A DNA stretch of 64,000 bases from Saprospiraceae bacterium (GCA_016713025.1 JADJPZ010000004.1:3286001-3350000); one strand, 5' to 3'; positions 17,847 through 27,770 are shown, counted from the first letter of the stretch. Numbers and translations are program-made. The notes: generated from the letters alone by a model not told the origin.

Positions 17847-19220
17847 TTGATGGTTTCCCTACAAATGTATGGACAGCAGGATATTACTGGTCAATGGAAT
17901 GGTATACTTGATATACAGGGAAAGCAGGTAAGATTGGTCTTTCATATTAAAGAAGATGATGAAAAACTGACGGCTACCATGGATAGCCCCGATCAAGGAG
18001 CCAAAGGCATACCTGTAAGCAGTGTCACCTTTGAAAATATGGTGTTAAAATTTGAAGTAAGCAGTGCCGGTATTAGCTTTAATGGTATCTTGGGTGAAGA
18101 TAATGTCGTCAAAGGAACATTTAAACAATCTATTTACTCTTTTCCATTAGAATTGACCAAGGAGAAAGTGGAAAAAAAGGTCATAGCGAAGCCACAAGAT
18201 CCTTTAAAACCCTATCCATATCGAACGGAAGACGTAATTTTTGAAAACAAATATGCAGGCATCAATTTGGCAGGTACATTGACATTGCCGCAACAAGAAG
18301 GTATATATCCGGCCGTAATTTTAATCAGTGGCAGCGGGCCACAAAACAGAGACTCTGAATTACTGGGACATCGCCCCTTTTTAGTTATATCAGACTTCCT
18401 GACCAAAAATGGCATAGCAGTGCTTCGATTTGATGATCGTGGTACCGGAGCTTCTTCCGGAAATTTCCAGTCTTCAACAAGTATGGACTTTGCCCAAGAT
18501 GTTGAAGCCGGACTGGCATATTTGCGTTCCAGAAAAGAAATTGATTCGGGGAAAATAGGATTGATCGGTCATAGTGAAGGTGGGTTGATAGCGCCCATAG
18601 TAGCGTCGCGATCCAAAGATGTAGCTTTTATAGTTTTACTTGCAGGTCCGGGATTACCCGGTGATCAAATATTATTGCTTCAGCAAGAATTGATAAGCAA
18701 GGCTTCTGGTATAAGCAAATCTGTTATAGATAAAAGTCAAAAAGATAATAAGAAAGCATTTGCATTAATATCCAAAGCCACTAATGAAACCAAGCTAAAA
18801 ACTGATCTAACCAACCATATAGTTCAAATCCTGGATAATGACCCACATCCGCAAATACCAGCAGGGATGTCTAAAGAAGAGTTTGTCAACATGCAAGTCA
18901 AACAATTGACCAGTCCATGGATGCGATTTTTTATTACTTACGACCCTAGACCTACACTTCGAAAAGTAAAATGTCCGGTCCTGGCCATCAACGGGGAGAA
19001 AGACTTGCAAGTACCTTACAAAGAAAACCTTTCAGCTATCCGGGCAGCATTAAAAAAAGGTAAAAACAAAAGCTTCGTAATCAAGGAGCTAGCCAGACTT
19101 AATCACCTATTTCAGGAATGTACTACAGGTGCACCATCTGAGTATGCTGTGATTGAGCAGACATTTTCGCCTATAGCGCTAAGAAAAATGTTGCACTGGA
19201 TGTTGCTTCAAGTAAAGTAA
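17847..19220 (+). CDS. Alpha/beta hydrolase (S33-like), start region frameshifted
   Basis: Predicted exported serine hydrolase or esterase. The N-terminal 100 residues form a beta-rich domain (DITGQWNGILDIQGKQ), followed by an alpha/beta hydrolase fold with oxyanion region LISGSGPQNRD, nucleophile Ser243 in IGHSEGG, an Asp in INGEKDLQVP and a His in LARLNHLFQ. The annotated start is TTG 17847, within what should be the signal peptide. Upstream in frame, codons read YFLFII, whereas the only sensible start, ATG 17819, is out of frame by one base. A one-base indel around 17825-17835 would restore a complete signal peptide, so the N-terminus is probably disrupted. Third gene of the sdpR operon, 25 bp after sdpI. 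Confidence 0.82.
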   Translation: MMVSLQMYGQQDITGQWNGILDIQGKQVRLVFHIKEDDEKLTATMDSPDQGAKGIPVSSVTFENMVLKFEVSSAGISFNGILGEDNVVKGTFKQSIYSFPLELTKEKVEKKVIAKPQDPLKPYPYRTEDVIFENKYAGINLAGTLTLPQQEGIYPAVILISGSGPQNRDSELLGHRPFLVISDFLTKNGIAVLRFDDRGTGASSGNFQSSTSMDFAQDVEAGLAYLRSRKEIDSGKIGLIGHSEGGLIAPIVASRSKDVAFIVLLAGPGLPGDQILLLQQELISKASGISKSVIDKSQKDNKKAFALISKATNETKLKTDLTNHIVQILDNDPHPQIPAGMSKEEFVNMQVKQLTSPWMRFFITYDPRPTLRKVKCPVLAINGEKDLQVPYKENLSAIRAALKKGKNKSFVIKELARLNHLFQECTTGAPSEYAVIEQTFSPIALRKMLHWMLLQVK

Positions 19221-19427
19221 AAGCAAAGGATTTTTACTTTACTTTTGTACGATTAGTATTTCTCTGGAATAAAAATATCAAAATTTTTGAGATAGAATAT
19301 CATTCTGTTAGATAGCTGTTAAATAATAATTAAATATTTAGTATCATCTTCTTTGCGGAATAAATAGTTTTAGAATATATTTGCATGGTTATTAGTATTA
19401 TTAAACCAACAAAAATCAAAACAATTT

Positions 19428-20945
19428 ATGTATTTCAAATCTAAACATATTATTTTCCTTTTTACTCTGATTATAGTAGGTAGCTGCGCTAAAGAAAATG
19501 AACAACAATCTACATCAAAAACACTGTCAAAAAGCGAAGTGTACAACTTCATCTCCGGGGAACTGACCCGTACCAACAAAGCCTTTGACTGGAATACCGC
19601 TTCAGATGATCTCATATTTGCAGCAGGTCAGCATTCGGATGCCATTTTTTCCATAGGATACCAACCTAGTGGATTTATTGGTATCAAAGATAAAATCCAT
19701 CTAATTGACTTGAATGACGATACTTGGGTAAACACCAGGGAGATGATTGAAAAAATGATTCTGAAATACGAAAAAACAGATAAAACACCTGAAGGATTTT
19801 CTGTTTTGGCACCTACGGACAATAAGTTTCCACATATATATGCGATCATAAAAAATAAAGAGTTGATCACAAAACTCAGATCTATGCCAGAAGTGAGATT
19901 TGTTGAACCATTGGGTTATAATCTAGAACCTGAAGTAATTTCCAGGTCGTCGTCAGGTTGTAGTGGCACACCCAATCCAAATATAAATGCTGCAGACTAC
20001 ACCGTATTGAGTCCATTATCAAAAAGGCCTTGGAACTTTGCCACACACAATATACCCACAGCATGGAACACCGCAAAAGGCCAAGGTATCACGATCTGTA
20101 TCATAGATACCGGAGCAGGAAATAGCCAAGACAACCTGGGATCTCAGTTTGCTTCAGGCAATAGTACAGGCCGCACCATCACCAAGATGAGTACGCTGTA
20201 TTCGGGTTCACTTTGGTGGCAGACATTAGACTCTCCACATGATCAATGCGGACATGGTACATCTATGGCTGGACTTGCCGCTGCACCATGGAGCAATGAT
20301 GGCAATGCTGTAGGTGCTGCTTATAAAGCAAATTTATTGACCATTCGTGCAGTTGAAGATGTTTTAATCAGTACATCCAATGAGCGCAATGGTGTAAGAG
20401 ACGCGCTTTATGTTGCAGGTAATAATAGTAATGTCAAAATCATCAGTATGTCTATTGGTTCGCCTACATCCAGCAGTACAGTAAGTGATGGTATCTATTA
20501 TGCTTACAATAAAGGTAAAATGATATTTGCAGCTGCAGGGACCTCATTTTCATGGACTACCTGGTACGGTGTGATTTTCCCTGCCTGGATGCCGGAATGT
20601 ATTGCTGTGACAGGAGTTAAAGAAGGTACTGTCAATACTAAATGCTCCGTATGCCACGAAGGATCAGAAGTAGATTTTACCGTTGTGATGGAGCGCATAG
20701 CCGATGCAGACAGAAACTCTATCGGCTTGGCACTCTCAGGCAATGATCCAAAATATATAGGTGGTTCATCGTGTGCTACGGCGACGACAGCTGGTGTAGC
20801 AGCCATGTTATGGTCCAAGACACCATCAGCCACACGTACACAGGTATTCAACGCCTTGCGCAATACTGCACAATTCTACCCAAATCCCAATAGCAATCTA
20901 GGTTGGGGCAGAATCAATGCATCGGCAGCCATGAGCAATATGTAA
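19428..20945 (+). CDS. Subtilisin-family (S8) serine peptidase, lipoprotein
   Basis: 505 residues. The signal ends in the lipobox VGSC with Cys20, so this is a predicted lipoprotein. An I9-like pro-region (about 40-170) precedes the catalytic domain. The triad is Asp227 (CIIDTGAG), His276 (CGHGTSMAGL) and Ser448 (GGSSCATATTAG), with the oxyanion Asn near IISMSIGS. There are paired cysteines (CSVCHEG). There is no T9SS tail; the lipid anchor would hold it at a membrane. A strong terminator follows. Confidence 0.9.
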   Translation: MYFKSKHIIFLFTLIIVGSCAKENEQQSTSKTLSKSEVYNFISGELTRTNKAFDWNTASDDLIFAAGQHSDAIFSIGYQPSGFIGIKDKIHLIDLNDDTWVNTREMIEKMILKYEKTDKTPEGFSVLAPTDNKFPHIYAIIKNKELITKLRSMPEVRFVEPLGYNLEPEVISRSSSGCSGTPNPNINAADYTVLSPLSKRPWNFATHNIPTAWNTAKGQGITICIIDTGAGNSQDNLGSQFASGNSTGRTITKMSTLYSGSLWWQTLDSPHDQCGHGTSMAGLAAAPWSNDGNAVGAAYKANLLTIRAVEDVLISTSNERNGVRDALYVAGNNSNVKIISMSIGSPTSSSTVSDGIYYAYNKGKMIFAAAGTSFSWTTWYGVIFPAWMPECIAVTGVKEGTVNTKCSVCHEGSEVDFTVVMERIADADRNSIGLALSGNDPKYIGGSSCATATTAGVAAMLWSKTPSATRTQVFNALRNTAQFYPNPNSNLGWGRINASAAMSNM

Positions 20946-20970
20946 ATTGGTAGAAAAACCCGGTTTAGAA

Positions 20971-21013
20971 AACAAAGCTAATCAGAGAAATTTTTGATTG
21001 GCTTTGTTTTTTT
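20971..21013 (+). terminator. Rho-independent terminator after the subtilase gene
   Basis: Stem AACAAAGCTAATCA (20971-20984) pairs with TGATTGGCTTTGTT (20995-21008) with one G-U pair, followed by a run of T. Confidence 0.85.
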
Positions 21014-21203
21014 GCACATGTGCACATTAGTTGGTTCTTAGAGCAGTTTAACCTACATAGTACCCACTTTCAAAAAACTTCATTATACTTTTCAAAATGC
21101 CTGATCAATGCTTTAAATAGGTCAAGTCTTTATTGCCATATTAATTTTGATATTTTTAGAGATAGAAGCATTTTATATCAAACTTTATAAAAATTATTAA
21201 ATA

Positions 21204-21242
21204 AGTCGTATATTGCGTCATTTATTTGTCGTAATATACGGC
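21204..21242. promoter_or_regulatory. Tandem CG-N7-CG operator upstream of the Y-family polymerase
   Basis: Two dyads, GTCGTATATTGCGTC (CG at 21207 and 21216) and GTCGTAATATACGGC (CG at 21230 and 21239), lie 23 bp apart, as at the alkC-like gene. A near-match -7 box, CAATTTTG (21262-21269), follows 21 bp after the second site, so the operator overlaps the -33 region. Confidence 0.65.
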
Positions 21243-21300
21243 ATTTATGTTTTAAAATGCACAATTTTGCAAATCATCGAATCAGCAAAACAGACATACC

Positions 21301-22491
21301 ATGTACGATCGCGCCATCCTCCACCTGGATCTCGACTCCTTCTTCGTCTCTGTAGAGTGCCTGAAGAACAGTAGCCTCCTGGGCAAGCCGCTACTCATCG
21401 GTGGTGCGTCCAATCGCGGTGTCGTCGCATCCTGCAGCTACGAAGCGCGCCGCTTCGGTGTACACTCTGCCATGCCCATGAAGATGGCACTCCGGATCTG
21501 TCCGCAAGCCATCATCCTGCGTGGAGATATGGATAGTTACTCCAAATACAGCGGTATCGTCACCGACATCATCGCGGAGGATGCCCCTGTGTATGAAAAG
21601 GCATCTATCGACGAGTTTTACCTCGATCTCACGGGTATGGATCGGCATTTCGGATGTTTCAAGTGGTCATCAGAGTTGCGTCAGAAAGTGATCAGGGAAT
21701 CAGGGCTGCCCATCTCTTTCGGTCTCTCCATCAATAAAACCGTCTCCAAAGTAGGCACCGGCGAGGCCAAACCCAATGGCACCAAATACGTACCCAATGG
21801 CGAGGAAAAAGGATTTCTCGCGCCGCTGCCCGTAGGTAAGATACCCGGTGTAGGCGATCAGACGCACAAAAAACTTAACTTTATGGGTGTACGTACCATA
21901 GACACACTCAGCCAGATACCCATCCGTCTGCTGGAGCGAGAGTTCGGTAAACCAGGACGTACCTTATGGGAAAAAGCCAATGCCATCGACCCTACACCCA
22001 TCGTACCCTATCACGAACAAAAGTCAATGTCCAAAGAGCGAACCTTTGTAGAAGATACCCTCGATGTCATGATGATGAAACATCTGCTACTCGACATGGC
22101 TGACAAGCTATCCTTTGAACTCCGTGCATCCGGTAAACTCGCATCTACGATCACCGTCAAGATCCGGTACGCTGACTTCAATACCTATACCAAACAAAAA
22201 AACATCGCCTACACAGCCAATGATCGGCTCCTCGGACAGCACGTACTCGATCTCTTCGACAAGGTATATGAGCGACGCCAACTCATCCGTCTCATCGGCG
22301 TCAAGTACAGCGGACTCGTACAAGGCAACTACCAGATCAATCTATTTGACGATACGATGGAGCATATCCAGCTCATGCAGCAGATGGATAGGATCAGGAG
22401 GCGCTTCGGAGCTGACTCCATCATGCGGGCGAGCGGACTTGTGAAGGCTAAGGTGCTATATCAGCCGCATTTGCCGCCTGATGGTGGGTAG
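21301..22491 (+). CDS. dinB: Y-family translesion DNA polymerase (DinB/Pol IV type)
   Basis: 396-residue error-prone polymerase that copies past damaged bases. Metal-binding carboxylates are Asp10 (HLDLDSFF), Asp104 and Glu105 (SIDEFYLD). The steric/fingers region has SCSYEARRFGVHSAMPM, the thumb has helix-hairpin-helix PVGKIPGVGDQT, and the little-finger domain follows. QINLFDD near residue 346 is a typical beta-clamp-binding motif. The gene is visibly richer in GC, especially C-ending codons, than its neighbours, which may mean recent transfer. A two-dyad operator precedes it, suggesting damage-inducible expression. Confidence 0.94.
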   Translation: MYDRAILHLDLDSFFVSVECLKNSSLLGKPLLIGGASNRGVVASCSYEARRFGVHSAMPMKMALRICPQAIILRGDMDSYSKYSGIVTDIIAEDAPVYEKASIDEFYLDLTGMDRHFGCFKWSSELRQKVIRESGLPISFGLSINKTVSKVGTGEAKPNGTKYVPNGEEKGFLAPLPVGKIPGVGDQTHKKLNFMGVRTIDTLSQIPIRLLEREFGKPGRTLWEKANAIDPTPIVPYHEQKSMSKERTFVEDTLDVMMMKHLLLDMADKLSFELRASGKLASTITVKIRYADFNTYTKQKNIAYTANDRLLGQHVLDLFDKVYERRQLIRLIGVKYSGLVQGNYQINLFDDTMEHIQLMQQMDRIRRRFGADSIMRASGLVKAKVLYQPHLPPDGG

Positions 22492-22592
22492 TTATTTTAT
22501 GAAATGAAACTGATTTTTATAAAGATTAAATCATACACTTTTAATACAGTTCATTAAATTTGTAATAATTTTTACAAAACCACAATTTTGGA

Positions 22593-25421
22593 ATGAAAAT
22601 TAAATACTTATTCTTGATAGCTTTAGGCACTTGTCTGAATGCAGAAATAATGGGGCAAAATGAAAAAATAAGACCAATACAAGCATCTAATAATTTATGG
22701 GGTTATAAGGATTTAGAGAATAATATAGTTGTAAATCCTATCTTTGATAATATAACTCCTTTGATAAGCAATTTCCATGAAGTTGAACCCAAACTTTTGG
22801 ATGTAAAAACCTTACTACTCTACAACGATGAGAGAACTTTTTTTAAAAATCCTATAGGGATCGTAGTTTTTGGAGATTCGATAGGAATAGTTGATCACCA
22901 AGGAAGGTTTTTGCTCAATCCTATGAAATGTCAATTGAAAACTGTATATCAAGAAAGTGAAATGAAGGTGGTTGAGAATCTGGAAGAAGGATCGGATGAT
23001 TATGGGAAAATAGCTCTGATCGCTCAATCGGGATTATTTATTTCATCTTTTATGAAATGTCAATTAGAAGATTATGAAGGAGGCAATCTTGACCCACATC
23101 AATATTATTATCGTGATCAAGCGGTAGAAAATCTTTTATTACAAGATTGTCAAGAGTTTTACAATACTTTTATTAATCAGACAGATGGATTTATCAAATT
23201 CATTCCTGATTCTATTTACATTATCCTAGCAACAGATGGGTTTTATTTTGCAGGAAATAGTCAAAAACAAAAAATAGATCTTTTTCATAATGACACTTAT
23301 ATTAAGTCTATTGTGATCCCTGAAAACTTCGATAGATTAACTTACTATACCAACGGAATATTTTCTGTTACTAATGGTCAAAACACTATCTTGATGGACA
23401 CTTCAGGAAAGATTTACTATACTATTGAAAATGGAACTTTAGAAGGAGTGAATGATCATGGCCATGCCAAAATTTTCCAAAACCAAAGATTTCTATATAT
23501 TGATAGCAAAGGAAATCAGATTTTGGAAACATCGATAAATGAGTATTTTTATTCTAATAAAGATGGATATCATTATTATAAAGGTGATAGTATTGTGCAT
23601 TTTGATAAAAGTTTTAAAAAGATTACGACAGTAATTTCAGACAAGGCACTGCAAGATTCTAAAGGAGAAACTTTATTCAATAGCGATATATTTATAAGGT
23701 TGTGTCAGGACTCATTTTATTATCTCGAACAGATAAATAAAAATTTATCTAATTTGAGATTTATAAAATTGCACGAGATTGACCATGGGAAATACAATAT
23801 TATTGAATTTGAGCTTGAAAATGGACATTATTTTTATTCAAAGTGTGGGAAAGAGCCGTTTTTTCCGTTTGAGAATGTTTATGATTTTAAATATATTGGG
23901 AATGATATTTTCTTCATTTACGTCGGAGGTGATGTTATAAAGTATCATTACCTAAAAGGTGAATTGAGTAAGTTTAATAATGATCAATTAAATCAATTTA
24001 CTTTTCAAGGTAAGGTGTATTATTACACTTATGATTCTCAAACTGATCATACAGACATCTATGACAAATCACTTAAAAAACTTAATAGAAGTTACAAAAA
24101 CTTTAATAAATCATATGAGGGTATTGAATGTGAAATATCCCCTTTCATTGAAAACGGTAAGTTTTTATTTGAAATCTTTGGACATAAGGGAGTAATAAAT
24201 CTCGAAAAATTAGACCCACAATTTGGGCTTGCAAATATAAAGTTTTGGCATCACAGAAATATGGCCGATTCATATTCTATTTTTATGGGAATCAGAAATA
24301 ATCTTTCATTTCATATTTTGGAGCTTAATTTTTCTAACATTATCGAAAATCCTCAAGACTATAAAGTCTTTCAATATTTATTAGATTATGATCCATTACT
24401 TTATTTAAAAACAAATGACAATTTCTTCGATTCACCAATGAACCCTAAAGTCAACGTTATTGATTCACTGATTTGTGTGATGTTGACTGATAATGTGTCA
24501 ACTTGTTTAAATATGAATAAAAGAACAATCATTAAGATTGGTAATGATGTATTATCCCCAGAGTACTATTCATTTTATCATAACCGTCAATCTAAAATTG
24601 ATTGTTATGAAGTTGGCTACGTAGACAAACAAGGCCGACAAATTATTCCACCAATATATTATGCTGGTTATAGTACAAGCTTTAAGCATGGAGTTGCAAT
24701 AGTCTTGAAGTTTAAAAACCAAGTGAGTTATGAAAAAGAGTATGGTCTAATTGACACAATGGGAAGCTTTCTAATACCTTTATCTGATTGTGAACTTAAA
24801 TTTGATAATTTAGGAAAGGCTATTATTAAAGAGTGTCGTAATGAAGATGGAAACAGAAAATTTTCATTTTATGATCTAAATGGAAAGTTTTTAGATGATT
24901 TTGAATATTTTGTTAATGAGAAAGATTTTCTTTATGCATCGTTGCCTTCAGGAGGTTATAGAGTATTTACAGATGATATCAATCATTATATTGATGTTGA
25001 AAAAGCTGTTATAAAGAATGATCAGTTATGGGTTAAAAAGGAAGGTATTGAATACACTTTAACTGGAAATAAACTTATTATTACGAACCAATCTTCAATA
25101 ATTTCTAACCAAGGTAGATATTTTATATTAAATGGAGAAACAAGCATTCAAGTTGATGACGCATTGTTAGTCTTTGTTCAAAATAGTAAACAGCCAATAG
25201 CAGTCATTGAGGGGCATGTGAATAATATTGATTACAAAAATGAACTGGTATACATTAAAGATAAATATGATGATGTCTTAGTTTATAGTTTTAAAGGGGA
25301 AATATTATTGGAAGCAAATCATTCTTATATAGAGTATTATCCAAAATATAAACTGTTCATAAAAAGTAATTATAATAATACCGACCAACGTACTTTTTAT
25401 CAATATCATTATATTGATTAA
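22593..25421 (+). CDS. WG-repeat-containing secreted protein, unknown function
   Basis: 942 residues with a signal peptide (MKIKYLFLIALGTCLNAEIMGQ). Scattered WG-type repeats can be seen, for example NNLWGYKDLENNIVVNPIFD, YEVGYVDKQGRQIIPPIYYA and KEYGLIDTMGSFLIPLSD. The rest consists of similar beta-hairpin units too diverged to count. WG repeats are thought to form extended beta structures on exported proteins; no enzymatic motif is visible. There is no T9SS tail at the C-terminus (ends TFYQYHYID). The gene is much more AT-rich than dinB just upstream. Confidence 0.75.
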   Translation: MKIKYLFLIALGTCLNAEIMGQNEKIRPIQASNNLWGYKDLENNIVVNPIFDNITPLISNFHEVEPKLLDVKTLLLYNDERTFFKNPIGIVVFGDSIGIVDHQGRFLLNPMKCQLKTVYQESEMKVVENLEEGSDDYGKIALIAQSGLFISSFMKCQLEDYEGGNLDPHQYYYRDQAVENLLLQDCQEFYNTFINQTDGFIKFIPDSIYIILATDGFYFAGNSQKQKIDLFHNDTYIKSIVIPENFDRLTYYTNGIFSVTNGQNTILMDTSGKIYYTIENGTLEGVNDHGHAKIFQNQRFLYIDSKGNQILETSINEYFYSNKDGYHYYKGDSIVHFDKSFKKITTVISDKALQDSKGETLFNSDIFIRLCQDSFYYLEQINKNLSNLRFIKLHEIDHGKYNIIEFELENGHYFYSKCGKEPFFPFENVYDFKYIGNDIFFIYVGGDVIKYHYLKGELSKFNNDQLNQFTFQGKVYYYTYDSQTDHTDIYDKSLKKLNRSYKNFNKSYEGIECEISPFIENGKFLFEIFGHKGVINLEKLDPQFGLANIKFWHHRNMADSYSIFMGIRNNLSFHILELNFSNIIENPQDYKVFQYLLDYDPLLYLKTNDNFFDSPMNPKVNVIDSLICVMLTDNVSTCLNMNKRTIIKIGNDVLSPEYYSFYHNRQSKIDCYEVGYVDKQGRQIIPPIYYAGYSTSFKHGVAIVLKFKNQVSYEKEYGLIDTMGSFLIPLSDCELKFDNLGKAIIKECRNEDGNRKFSFYDLNGKFLDDFEYFVNEKDFLYASLPSGGYRVFTDDINHYIDVEKAVIKNDQLWVKKEGIEYTLTGNKLIITNQSSIISNQGRYFILNGETSIQVDDALLVFVQNSKQPIAVIEGHVNNIDYKNELVYIKDKYDDVLVYSFKGEILLEANHSYIEYYPKYKLFIKSNYNNTDQRTFYQYHYID

Positions 25422-25423
25422 AT

Positions 25424-25582
25424 TGGATACATTTCCCTTTCAATGTCATCAAGCGAGCTAGTAGACAGGTGAAGACAAAAGTGCTGCGGTACCAGTCGTC
25501 AGTAGATGGAAGCTTCTGCTTTATAGAGGATTCCAAATCATATGATCTGACAAAAGCAATCTTTTCCCTATCTTCGCACTGA
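25424..25582 (+). pseudogene. Possible remnant coding stretch of 52 codons
   Basis: One frame stays open from 25424 to a TGA at 25580 and reads like protein (VLRYQSSVDGSFCFIED, KSYDLTKAIF). It has no start codon and I recognise no family. It may be the leftover tail of a deleted gene between the WG-repeat gene and the broken helicase, or chance. Confidence 0.25.
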
Positions 25583-25601
25583 ATTTATCATCATACTACC
25601 A

Positions 25602-26465
25602 TTGGCCAATAAAAATATTCCTGCATCGCTGGCATCACTCAATAAGCAGCAAAAAGCCGCCGTCACTGCCGAGGATAAACGTGTACTCGTCATAGCAGGT
25701 GCAGGATCGGGCAAAACGCAAACATTGCTCCAGAAAATCCTCTATCTCATCAATGAAAAAGGCGCCAAACCATCTGAAATTCTCGCTATCACTTTCACCA
25801 AAAATGCTGCCAATGAGATGATTGATCGACTGATATTGTCGGTTGATTTTGATGGCGAGTATAAGGATGTCCTTCAAAGCAAAACACTCTCCGAAGCGAC
25901 CAAAAAAGCACGTCGCCGTCATCAACTACAGCAAACGAGCTGGATACGCAACCTTACGATACGCACTTTTCATGGCCTTTGCTACAGCATCCTAAAAACG
26001 TATGGTGTCAGCGAATTTGACAATAAATTTAAGATCATCACCGATACGGGTTTTGTAGATGAGGAGATGGCAGCCATCACAGCATCTGAGACGACATATA
26101 CGGCATTGCATAAGGTATTGATAGATTGCTGTAGCGACAAAGAGTATCTCATTGATTTCAAACGATATGTGCTCGACTATCTGGTGGATAAACTTCACTT
26201 GCCACAGCGCTCTGCGTTGGCATTGAGTAGTGACAATAAGATATATACATCTCTCAATGGCACACGTGTCAGATCCAAGTCTGAGCAGTATATAGCCGAC
26301 TGGCTGTACAGACACAATATCAAATTTGTCTATGAACCAAAGGTTTCTTTTCAGGAGCATGAGTTTTATCCTGATTTCTTTATACCTGATGCGAATCTTT
26401 ATATCGAGCATATCAGCAATCTCAGCAAAGGATCAGAATTCAAAGAGCGGCAATTTAACATTTGA
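25602..26465 (+). pseudogene. UvrD/Rep-family helicase, N-terminal fragment
   Basis: N-terminal part of a superfamily 1A helicase: LNKQQKAAVTAEDKRVLVIAGAGSGKT contains the Q-motif region and Walker A; ITFTKNAANEM and IRTFHGLCYSILK are motifs Ia and Ib. Residues about 222-285 (VRSKSEQYIADWLYRH to YPDFFIPDANLYIEH) are the PD-(D/E)XK-like insert known from helicase IV relatives. The frame stops at 26465, right after this insert. The start is TTG. The continuation lies in a different frame, and about 150 residues usually found between the insert and SYLDFNDL in this family are missing, so the gene has suffered an internal deletion with frameshift. Confidence 0.82.
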
Positions 26466-27423
26466 TCGGTCATATCTTGACTTTAATGATCTCAATATCA
26501 AAGCGATAAGTTTACTCAAAAAGAGCGATGAGATAAGACAGAAATTTTTTCAGCAGTATAAGTATGTGCTAGTGGATGAGTTTCAAGATGTCAATAAGAT
26601 CCAGGTCAATTTTATCAAAACACTCATGAATCCCGATGCACAACTTTTCTGTGTCGGCGATGATTGGCAAAGCATCTATGGATTCAGGGGTTCAGATGTG
26701 CAATACATTGTAGAGTTTGAACGTTTTTTTAAGGATGCCAGAACTATCAGCCTGGCTACAAACTACCGTAGTGCACCCAATATTGTAGATGCAAGTTCCG
26801 AAGTAATTCGCAACAATCGCTTCATGGTGGACAAAGTCGTCAAAGCACAGAAAAAGTCCAGAAAAAAGATCGAAGTATATTCTGCCATTGATTTTGAAGA
26901 TGGTGTATCGTTTGCAGTGCAGGAAGTAAAAGAATTGTTGGCGCAAGGCATACCCAATGATCAGATCCTGTTTTTGTACCGTCGCAGCAAGATGTTTGAA
27001 CCATATCGGGAGCGATTCAAAAAAGAGAAAATCTATGTCAATGCTAAGACCATCCATGCAGCCAAAGGTCTTGAAAGCAAAGCAGTTTTTATCATAGGGC
27101 TTACCCAGGGTAGCGGTGGATTTCCTGATGTATGGCTCGACGACCGCATCTATCAGATCATCAGACCCGTAAAATATGACATATTGCTGGAAGAAGAAAG
27201 GAGGCTTTTTTATGTAGCACTCACACGAGCAGCAGATGCACTTTACCTCATTACTGAAAAGGGCAACGAAAGTATGTTCATCGATGAAATACCACCATTG
27301 TACAAAGTACTTTATTCGAAATCTGTACTTTCTGTTTTGCCAGAAAGGATTCTTTGCCCTACTTGTCATAGAGTCGTAGAGTCACACTTTAAGTTTTGCC
27401 CGGGATGTGGTGGAAAGGTATGA
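26326..27423 (+). pseudogene. UvrD/Rep-family helicase, C-terminal fragment
   Basis: Real family similarity begins near 26460 (FDRSYLDFNDLNIKAISLL); the earlier codons are an out-of-frame overlap with the upstream fragment. It carries motif II VLVDEFQDVN, motif III GDDWQSIYGFRGSD, motif IV ATNYRSAPNI, motif V KTIHAAKGLESKAVFIIG and motif VI LFYVALTRAAD. A C-terminal zinc ribbon CPTCHRVVESHFKFCPGCGG ends the protein. Walker A is in the other fragment, so neither piece can be an active helicase alone. Confidence 0.82.
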
Positions 27424-27770
27424 TTTTCTTAGGTTAAGAAAGAGATGACGTCCTGCTAAAATGTACAATAAATTTGACTACTTGAAGTATAATAGGTGGC
27501 GGAATGTGTGTTAAAAAATTAGATTCCGCCAATAATAAGTTTATTATAATTGGCGAAATGTGTGTTAAAATTTAAGATTCCGCCAACAATAAATTGATTA
27601 TAATTGGCGAAATGTGCCATATAAATTAAGATTCCGCCAAATATATTTGGTTGAAGTAGATATGAAATGTTTATTTGGACAAGAGAGATTATGATTCCGT
27701 ACGTTTTTTGTTCAGCATTTTTATTATTTAAGCAATTTTTCTGACCTTTGCCGTAACCAAAATTTTTACA
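27424..27770. other. Gene-free stretch holding a hairpin array
   Basis: 347 bp between the broken helicase and the SNF2 gene. Most of it is the 54-bp hairpin array (27497-27640). The last 100 bp should hold the SNF2 promoter, but no clear -7 box was found. Confidence 0.5.
27497..27640. repeat. Tandem array of three 54-bp hairpin units
   Basis: Units begin at 27497, 27551 and 27605, a period of exactly 54 bp. Each unit is a hairpin with arms TTGGCGGAAT-like and ATTCCGCCAA around a loop of about 17 bases; the spacer TAATAAGTTTATTA is itself a small dyad. Arm changes (GGCGG to GGCGA) are shared by units 2 and 3. Confidence 0.85.

Noticed and set aside
26260..26420. Separate PD-(D/E)XK nuclease gene
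   Set aside because: The nuclease-like motif is an insert in the helicase frame and occurs as such in helicase IV relatives.
27497..27640. CRISPR-like array
   Set aside because: Units are 54-bp direct repeats without unique spacers, each a hairpin; no cas genes are nearby.
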